From NCBI GenBank assembly GCA_020853455.1, contig JADYYV010000135.1, positions 1 to 5,766 on the forward strand: 5,766 bases of DNA, in the 5' to 3' direction. Under the pieces are notes generated by a model. That model saw only the letters and a list, made by a program, of their open reading frames with translations. It ran no database searches and was not told the DNA's origin. Each line of letters begins with the position of its first letter. The stretch's first letter is position 1. The DNA comes from Alphaproteobacteria bacterium (GTDB lineage: Bacteria > Pseudomonadota > Alphaproteobacteria > Micavibrionales > UBA2020). Of this stretch, positions 1-4,087 are shown piece after piece. Position numbers and translations under genes: made by a program.

Positions 1-98
1 AAAAGCGTATCAAGGAATGGAAACGTGACTGGAAGATAAGATTGATCGAGGAGAACAATCCGGAGTGGCGGGATTTATATGATGAAATCTGTCTTTAG
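1..98 (+). CDS. GIY-YIG family endonuclease, C-terminal end (partial)
   Basis: The first 98 bases hold the last 31 codons of a gene that begins outside the window, read from base 3 and ending in TAG at 96-98. The tail includes KEWKRDWKIRLIE, then NPEWRDLYDE. From memory, this is the usual ending of small (about 90-100 residue) single-domain GIY-YIG nucleases, which have a helix of the form K-x-W-x-R-x-W-K-x-x-L-I-E followed by NP-x-W-x-D-L. The catalytic GIY-YIG strands, Arg and Glu lie upstream and cannot be checked. Family members cut DNA, but stand-alone ones have mostly unknown targets. The gene is followed after 19 bp by a palindromic REP-like repeat, a neighbour I recall seeing beside such genes in other proteobacteria. 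Family assignment is fairly secure; function is inferred. Confidence 0.75.
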   Translation, partial: KRIKEWKRDWKIRLIEENNPEWRDLYDEICL

Positions 99-117
99 CC
101 CATCATTACGGTTCAAA

Positions 118-175
118 AGGTGTCACCGCCAATAATAGCGGATGGTGCTTGGACCCCGGCCTTCGCCGGGGTTAC
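118..175 (+). repeat. REP-like palindromic repeat, copy 1
   Basis: A 58-bp element made of a tail (AGGTGTCACCG, then about 20 less conserved bases, then ATGGTGCTTG) and a hairpin. The hairpin is GACCCCGGC (152-160), loop CTTC (161-164), GCCGGGGTT (165-173): eight Watson-Crick pairs plus one G-T. The same element recurs reversed at 3478-3534 with one indel and a few mismatches, and a more diverged copy lies at 3547-3596. Its reverse strand translates as VTPAKAGVQ, a peptide often seen in spurious reading frames across proteobacterial REP-like repeats. It sits between the GIY-YIG gene and the next promoter. The stem has no T-run after it, so it is a repeat rather than a clear intrinsic terminator. 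Confidence 0.85.
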
Positions 176-240
176 GGCTAGGTCAAACGCCCTGAAATTG
201 CTCGCAAATGCGTGAACGCCGCGCCGTGTCGCGCGGCTTG

Positions 241-249
241 TGCTATAAT
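241..249 (+). promoter_or_regulatory. Extended -10 promoter (TGCTATAAT) for the HEXXH protein gene
   Basis: TGCTATAAT is a perfect extended -10 element (TG-N-TATAAT) in otherwise GC-rich DNA. No good -35 box is seen 16-18 bp upstream, which extended -10 promoters can do without. Transcription would start near 255-257, about 32 bp before the TTG codon at 289. The element lies inside the longest possible reading frame (ATG at 208), which argues that the true translation start is downstream. Confidence 0.55.
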
Positions 250-288
250 TTAGTCTCGTGTGCAGTCAGGCGGCGGGGCTTTTCGGTT

Positions 289-2070
289 TTGAGCATTTTT
301 TCGCGGGTCTTCAACATTTTCGGGCGGTCCAACGGCGTGACGGCAGAGGCATCGGCACCGGCGCTGGACGAATACAGCCGCCCCGTGCCCGACACCGTTC
401 CCGTGCCGACGGGCGCATGGTCGCTGATCGTCGATGAAAACGGCGACAAGGTGGTAACGCGGCAACCGCGCGCGACCGATATGCTGGCGCGGCCGGCGGT
501 TGCCTATCTTTACGGCGGCACGCAGCCCGAATTCAGGATGGAGAAATCATCCGACCAGTTCCACAACCTGCAGGGCGTGATTGATTACGAATGCCGCGCG
601 CAGCGGAACAAGGAATATCTCGACAAGGCCGTGTTCCTGCTGTCGCAGACCGATGACGGGCGCAGGCTGCTCGAGCTTGCGCGGCACAATAAATTCACGC
701 TGCTGTTCGATCCGTCCCGCGTGGCGGAGGAAGGCGCGGTCGGCCTGTGCGATTTCACCGGCAAGGTCGTGCCGCTGGCGGAGGGGCGGTCGCCCGCCGA
801 AGTCGCGCTGACGCTGAAACACGAATTGCAGCATATGGAAGACATGTCGAAGGGTGCGACCTATCACGCGAACCACACGCCGCAGACCGCGCGCATGACC
901 GACCGCGCGCTGGAGGGCAATGCCCGCGTATCCGAAGCGATTGCGGCGGCGGAGATGCTGCTGGGATCGCCGCAGGGGCCCGAACAGCAATTCCGCACAC
1001 CCGCGCTTGCCCGCAATTTCTGGCACAAGAACCAGCCGATGGCGGAGGCGGCGCAGGCTGCGCTGCCGCTTGCCAAAAAAGCCGACTGGACCGCCTTCGC
1101 GGCCAAGGTATTCCCCGCCTATTTCAAACAGGCCGCCACATTGGATTATTACGACGCCAGATATGCCGAATACGCGAAAAGCGTGGTGCCCGAGGTGACG
1201 CCCGAGCAAATGAAAACGGAAAAAGGCCGGCAGGCGACCGCGATTGCGGAACAGTTGTTTTCGCAAAGCCGCAACGCCGAGGATATCGCGGGCGCGATCA
1301 CCATACGCGGCGCGAAATACCTCAGCCCCGCTGTGCTGCTATCGGAAGCGGGGCTGGCGGTTGCGGAAAAAGCGCTGCCTGTGCTGCTGGAGGCAAAAGA
1401 AAAGCTGCTGAAAATCCTGCCGGGCGCGGCGACCGCCGCAGGCCTTGACGCAAAAGCATCGACGCAGAAACCGGATGCGCGCCTGCCCAATCCCTACAAG
1501 CCCTTCCTGTCCGAACTGACCGGGCCCGATGCGTTCGAGCCTATCGTGATGCCGACCCGCATCGACGGCGGTTATTACACGACCGGCGAGCGGCATAACG
1601 CGGCGGTCAGCGCCTTCATGCAAAAGGAAATGGACGGCATGAAAAGCGGCCGCACCGAGCTGGACCGCCTGCATTATTCCATCAACACCTATCTGCACCG
1701 GGGCGCGGGATTTGCCAACCCGCGCGGCCTTGTGAGCGATCTGGTGGAGGCGGGCCTGCGCGCGCCCGTCGCCGCTTTTCCGCAGGAATACCTGCAGGAC
1801 CTGTATGGCCGCATGTATTCCGCCGCCCGCGCGGGCGTGACGGGCGACAACAGCCCGTTGAGCAAACAGGAACTGAAACTGATTTCGCACTGGCAGGACA
1901 TGAAGAACCGCGGCATGGACCCCGTCTGGATCAGCGCGGAGATGAAATCGCAATCCTATGTCGGCAACGATAAAATGGTCGAGAGTTATGCAGGGTATCT
2001 TGTGCGCGGGCTGAAATCGCCCGCCACCGCGAACGCCGCCACCGCGCCTGCGCAAACGCGCCGCGCCTGA
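289..2070 (+). CDS. Uncharacterised protein with HEXXH zinc-metallopeptidase motif
   Basis: A 593-residue protein if begun at TTG 289. The longest frame begins at ATG 208 (620 residues), but that ATG has no Shine-Dalgarno and precedes the TGCTATAAT promoter. TTG 289 is the first usable codon after the expected transcription start, with a weak CGGGG about 10 bp upstream. Numbering from TTG 289, LKHELQHMED (176-185) carries the HEXXH motif: H178, E179, H182. Glu209 in RALEGNARVSE, 27 residues on, could be the third zinc ligand, as in gluzincins. The region around it resembles Pfam's putative metallopeptidase domain DUF6782, from memory. The N terminus (MSIFSRVFNIFGR) could be an amphipathic helix; no signal peptide or transmembrane segment is evident, so a cytoplasmic or membrane-associated protein is likely. 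The C-terminal half (about 395-575) is unrecognised, and the tail is low-complexity Ala/Thr/Pro. Substrate and role are unknown. It converges on the next gene with a 10-bp gap. Confidence 0.8.
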   Translation: MSIFSRVFNIFGRSNGVTAEASAPALDEYSRPVPDTVPVPTGAWSLIVDENGDKVVTRQPRATDMLARPAVAYLYGGTQPEFRMEKSSDQFHNLQGVIDYECRAQRNKEYLDKAVFLLSQTDDGRRLLELARHNKFTLLFDPSRVAEEGAVGLCDFTGKVVPLAEGRSPAEVALTLKHELQHMEDMSKGATYHANHTPQTARMTDRALEGNARVSEAIAAAEMLLGSPQGPEQQFRTPALARNFWHKNQPMAEAAQAALPLAKKADWTAFAAKVFPAYFKQAATLDYYDARYAEYAKSVVPEVTPEQMKTEKGRQATAIAEQLFSQSRNAEDIAGAITIRGAKYLSPAVLLSEAGLAVAEKALPVLLEAKEKLLKILPGAATAAGLDAKASTQKPDARLPNPYKPFLSELTGPDAFEPIVMPTRIDGGYYTTGERHNAAVSAFMQKEMDGMKSGRTELDRLHYSINTYLHRGAGFANPRGLVSDLVEAGLRAPVAAFPQEYLQDLYGRMYSAARAGVTGDNSPLSKQELKLISHWQDMKNRGMDPVWISAEMKSQSYVGNDKMVESYAGYLVRGLKSPATANAATAPAQTRRA

Positions 2071-2080
2071 CTTTATAAAA

Positions 2081-3034
2081 CTATTTCACCAGCGCAAAGG
2101 GCGGTTTTTTCAGGGGCGGCCTTGGCAGGTGCATATTGCCGACGACCGGTTTCGCCACTTCGCGGAACAGCGCGTTGATGGGCGAAAAATCATAGCTGCT
2201 GGTTTTGTGCAGCGTGGGCAGAATGTCGGGATAGTCGCGCGCCAGAATTTCGCGCACCTGTTTCGCGCATTTTTCCATCTCGCGCCGGTCATAGGGCGGC
2301 ACGTTGAATTCGGTGTGTTTCGCAATCGAACCGGGGGAAGTCGGTTGAGGCTCGATCACGGAACCCGTTTGCTGCTCGGTCGCGAACCTGTGTTCGGCTT
2401 CGAGCAGGATACCAATGGTTTCCGCCATGTTGCGCGGTTTCAGCCCGCGGGCGGTGAGATCAATGAAGGCTTCGGCGACAAGGCGGATGCCTTCGGACAG
2501 CGGAATTTCGCGGCCCCGCGCATCGACGATATCGATATTGCTGCGCGGGCGGCGGCCCATCTGCATCAATACGGCCTGCAAATATTCCTCGCCCGAGCCG
2601 TTGGAATACTGCCAGCCGTCCAGCATCACCATATGCGTGACTTTTTCGTCGATCAGCGGCACCCACATGCCCATGAAGGCGTCCTGCCCCCAATTGATGG
2701 CTTTCTGGATGCGCAGGCGTTTTTCGAATTCGGCGGGCGCGATCACAGCGCCGTCCAGTTTATGCACCCATTCGTCGCTGCCCTTCACGCCCTGCGCGAG
2801 GTTGGGCTCCACGACATGTTTAAAGAACGCGTCATGGTCGGCCTTCGCCTCGTCGGCGGTCTTGAAGCCTTTTTCGAGCATATAATCGTAAAGGCGCTGG
2901 CCGCTGGTGATGGGAACGCTGATATAGGCGATATTTTCGGCCTTGAGCGTGGAGAATGCAGCCAATGCGAATTGCGCCTGAAGCTTGTGCTCGTTGGGCA
3001 GGTCGTTGGTGCGCGGTAATACTTTTCTGTTCAT
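2081..3034 (-). CDS. Protein with nucleoside 2-deoxyribosyltransferase/DUF4406-like N-terminal domain
   Basis: A 317-residue protein, ATG at 3034 and TAG at 2081-2083. I do not recognise the gene, but two motifs suggest the deoxyribosyltransferase-like Rossmann fold. YISVPITSG (37-45) after a hydrophilic N terminus resembles the YI(A/S)GP(M/I)TG opening of DUF4406 and nucleoside 2-deoxyribosyltransferases. MVMLDGWQYSNGSGEEYLQA (136-155) resembles their D-G-W-x-x-S-x-G-x-x-x-E-x-x-A segment, where the Glu is catalytic in true transferases (here E149 or E150). DUF4406 proteins are usually near 100 residues, so the insert between the motifs and the roughly 160-residue C-terminal part are extra. 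The C terminus is Pro/Lys-rich. No signal peptide or membrane segment is seen, so it is probably cytoplasmic. It has its own promoter and no good Shine-Dalgarno. The gene is sound (only one early Met, consistent codon use); the fold is an inference and activity on nucleosides is unproven. Confidence 0.8.
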   Translation of the reverse strand: MNRKVLPRTNDLPNEHKLQAQFALAAFSTLKAENIAYISVPITSGQRLYDYMLEKGFKTADEAKADHDAFFKHVVEPNLAQGVKGSDEWVHKLDGAVIAPAEFEKRLRIQKAINWGQDAFMGMWVPLIDEKVTHMVMLDGWQYSNGSGEEYLQAVLMQMGRRPRSNIDIVDARGREIPLSEGIRLVAEAFIDLTARGLKPRNMAETIGILLEAEHRFATEQQTGSVIEPQPTSPGSIAKHTEFNVPPYDRREMEKCAKQVREILARDYPDILPTLHKTSSYDFSPINALFREVAKPVVGNMHLPRPPLKKPPFALVK

Positions 3035-3042
3035 GTAAGGCC

Positions 3043-3071
3043 AGTATATATGCTCAATTCGTGTATAACAA
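3043..3071 (-). promoter_or_regulatory. Sigma-70-type promoter of the 2081-3034 gene, probably leaderless
   Basis: Read on the minus strand, TTGTTA (3066-3071, 4 of 6 to TTGACA) is followed after exactly 17 bp by TATACT (3043-3048, 5 of 6 to TATAAT). Transcription should begin 6-8 bp after the -10, at about 3035-3037, one to three bases before the ATG at 3034. That leaves no room for a ribosome binding site, and none is visible, so the mRNA is probably leaderless or nearly so. Confidence 0.55.
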
Positions 3072-3081
3072 ATTTTTTCTG

Positions 3082-3096
3082 GATATTCGGAATATC
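3082..3096. promoter_or_regulatory. Palindrome GATATTC-G-GAATATC, possible operator
   Basis: A perfect 7-bp inverted repeat with a single central base, in the AT-rich stretch between the minus-strand gene and the small plus-strand reading frame. It is centred about 53 bp upstream of the predicted start of the minus-strand gene, just beyond the -35 box, where an activator dimer could bind. It is too short to be a terminator. No regulator can be named from the motif. Confidence 0.3.
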
Positions 3097-3232
3097 GTGC
3101 TGAAAATAAACGGTTTTTTATTTCACATATTTATTCTGGTTTTATTCCGGCGGTTTCGGGAACCTGAATCGGCCGGCGGAAGTTTTCAGGAATGGAATAC
3201 CGTGATGATAAAAACCAGCCGCAGATTGCACC

Positions 3233-3404
3233 ATGAAAAAATTCGCGCGCAGCACGCGGCCGGCCGCCATGTTTGAATTTGAAATTGAACCGTCGAAACC
3301 GGCGCGGGCCAGCCTTGCAAAACCGGAAATAAAAACCGCCGCCGCGTGCCACGACGCAAGCGCAGAAGGAACACGCCGACAAGCTTGAAGAAAAAATCGA
3401 TTAA
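3233..3404 (+). pseudogene. Small frame-disrupted reading frame, possibly a Lys-rich small protein
   Basis: From ATG 3233 the frame reads MKKFARSTRPAAMFEFEIEP and continues to KPEIKTAAACHDASAEG, with a stop at 3386-3388 (51 residues). Around AAAAACCG (about 3328-3335) a more protein-like sequence continues in the +1 frame: KPPPRATTQAQKEHADKLEE, then KID and TAA at 3402-3404. Removing one A from the AAAAA run would join the two into a product of about 56 residues, hydrophilic with a charged helical C terminus. The second stop lies 20 bp before a strong terminator hairpin, which supports a transcribed plus-strand unit. No good Shine-Dalgarno precedes ATG 3233. The product is not recognised. It may be a decaying gene, an assembly or homopolymer error, or not coding at all. 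Confidence 0.35.
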
Positions 3405-3423
3405 TTCGAGGTTTTTCTTTGCC

Positions 3424-3462
3424 GAAAGCCCCCTTGCGTGTTGCCCGCGCAAGGGGGCTTTC
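3424..3462 (+). terminator. Strong hairpin terminator after the small reading frame
   Basis: GAAAGCCCCCTTGCG (3424-3438) pairs perfectly over 15 bp with CGCAAGGGGGCTTTC (3448-3462), with a 9-base loop that a T-G pair may shorten. On the plus strand the stem ends in CTTTC followed by TTAATT, a moderate U-tract. On the minus strand no T-run follows. It therefore most likely ends a plus-strand transcript from the 3192-3404 region, before the repeat pair. Confidence 0.7.
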
Positions 3463-3477
3463 TTAATTGTAATCCAC

Positions 3478-3534
3478 GTAACCCCGGCGAAGGCCGGGGT
3501 CCAAGCACCATCAGTACAATTGCCGGTGACACCT
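3478..3534 (-). repeat. REP-like palindromic repeat, copy 2 (reversed)
   Basis: Reverse complement of the element at 118-175, 57 bp, with the same AGGTGTCACCG tail and ATGGTGCTTGG next to the hairpin. The stem is 3480-3488 with 3493-3501 and a GAAG loop on the plus strand. It forms an inverted, tail-to-tail pair with copy 3, about 12 bp away. Confidence 0.85.
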
Positions 3535-3546
3535 CATAAGCCGCAG

Positions 3547-3596
3547 CCGTCAATAACATGAGCGATTGCTTAGACCCCGGCCTTCGCCGGGGTTAC
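3547..3596 (+). repeat. REP-like palindromic repeat, copy 3 (diverged)
   Basis: Same orientation as copy 1. The hairpin GACCCCGGC-CTTC-GCCGGGGTT (3573-3594) is identical, followed by AC. The tail CCGTCAATAACATGAGCGAT aligns with CCGCCAATAATAGCGGAT of copy 1 with a few substitutions and indels, and the outer GGTGTCACC is not preserved. With copy 2 it makes a composite of two outward hairpins, like the BIME arrangement of enterobacterial REPs. Confidence 0.75.
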
Positions 3597-3613
3597 ACGC
3601 ATACAAATCATCT

Positions 3614-3652
3614 ATTATGCGATTAAAATTTTAGAAAAAAGGACCGCATAAT
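3614..3652 (+). promoter_or_regulatory. Possible promoter within an 8-bp inverted repeat
   Basis: ATTATGCG (3614-3621) and CGCATAAT (3645-3652) are perfect inverted repeats around an AT-rich centre with AAAATTTT. TTAAAA (3623-3628), an 18-bp spacer and CATAAT (3647-3652, 5 of 6) could be a promoter firing rightward at about 3659. The match is modest and the AT-rich sequence makes chance hits likely. Confidence 0.25.
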
Positions 3653-3658
3653 TTACGG

Positions 3659-3975
3659 GATGCTTACGCGAATCTGGGATGATTAAATTGTGCGTATGTG
3701 GTCACGGAAATCGCTGCGGGGTTTGCAGCCCGCCTTCCGCCTCACACCCAAGCACCCGAAGGATCGGCGCCAACCGGTTCTTTACACCGCTCTCCACCAC
3801 GCGGGATCCGGGTCGGCCTTGCGGTGATATCTGGTCCACTTGCGTACGGCCTCCGCCATAACCCCCTTCGTTTCCTCCCCCGGGACGAAGGGGGCGGGCG
3901 GGACCTCTCTCCCGCTTGAATTACCCTCCGCAGACTTTTTGGTTGGGCCCGGTGTGAAAACCGGGCCCTTCGCTT
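3659..3975 (+). other. Hairpin-rich non-coding region, candidate structured RNA
   Basis: About 320 bp upstream of uvrA with no convincing gene: the reading frames through it give Pro/Arg/Ser-rich products, lack ribosome binding sites and match nothing I know. It holds consecutive hairpins: CCCCCTTCGT with ACGAAGGGGG (3862-3871 and 3885-3894), GCGGGA with TCCCGC (3898-3903 and 3910-3915), and a terminator-like stem at 3945-3968. A possible promoter lies just upstream. I looked for tmRNA, RNase P RNA, SRP RNA and common riboswitch motifs on both strands and recognised none, and 6S RNA was not convincing. It may be an unrecognised small RNA or only degraded repetitive DNA. Confidence 0.25.
3945..3968 (+). 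terminator. Terminator-like hairpin upstream of uvrA
   Basis: GGGCCCGGT (3945-3953) pairs over 9 bp with ACCGGGCCC (3960-3968) around the loop GTGAAA, followed by TTCGCTTT, a weak U-tract. It would end a plus-strand transcript from 3659-3944 and insulate uvrA. No annotated gene lies directly upstream, so what it terminates is unknown. Confidence 0.5.
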
Positions 3976-3987
3976 TACATGTATTTG

Positions 3988-4016
3988 CTGACAGGATGCG
4001 GGAAATGTTCTATATA
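3988..4016 (+). promoter_or_regulatory. uvrA promoter
   Basis: CTGACA (3988-3993, 5 of 6 to TTGACA), a 17-bp spacer and TATATA (4011-4016, 4 of 6) fit a sigma-70 promoter starting at about 4023. This gives a 5' leader of about 65 bases before the uvrA ATG. The -10 falls inside the LexA box. Confidence 0.6.
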
Positions 4017-4021
4017 TGTTC
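4007..4021 (+). promoter_or_regulatory. LexA (SOS) box GTTC-N7-GTTC of uvrA
   Basis: GTTC (4007-4010), seven bases TATATAT, GTTC (4018-4021): an exact match to the direct-repeat operator of alphaproteobacterial LexA. It covers the whole -10 hexamer, so bound LexA would block RNA polymerase, and uvrA would be induced when RecA filaments trigger LexA cleavage after DNA damage. uvrA is a classic SOS gene, which strengthens the call. Confidence 0.85.
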
Positions 4022-4087
4022 CAGCACTTGCGGAGTCGCGTCACGCGCTCTAATTCATTCAAGTCATATGGATATTGAAGGGTGGAC

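Noticed and set aside
2040..2110. A shared terminator between the two convergent genes.
   Set aside because: The 10-bp gap and flanks show only short GC pairings and no clear stem with a T-run on either strand.
2129..3019. A 296-residue open frame on the plus strand.
   Set aside because: It is antisense to the 2081-3034 gene, whose product has better composition, a promoter and recognisable motifs.
3346..3561. Plus-strand frame containing VTPAKAGVQ.
   Set aside because: It runs through the terminator hairpin and the REP-like repeat; the peptide is the translated palindrome and the Arg-rich start is out of frame with the likely small gene.
118..3596. The three repeats as a CRISPR array or as ends of an insertion sequence.
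   Set aside because: There are no regularly spaced direct repeats with unique spacers, and no transposase lies between the outer copies; the genes between look resident and the repeats are palindromic REP-like units.
3698..3919. A 73-residue plus-strand frame ending before the 3945-3968 hairpin.
   Set aside because: No ribosome binding site, low-quality Arg/Pro/Gly composition, and its end passes through two hairpins; non-coding RNA or nothing is more likely.
3659..3975. tmRNA, RNase P RNA or SRP RNA in the gap before uvrA.
   Set aside because: The conserved sequences I know for these (for example the RNase P GAGGAAAGTCCGG block and the SRP GGAAGGAAGCAGCC loop) are absent from both strands.
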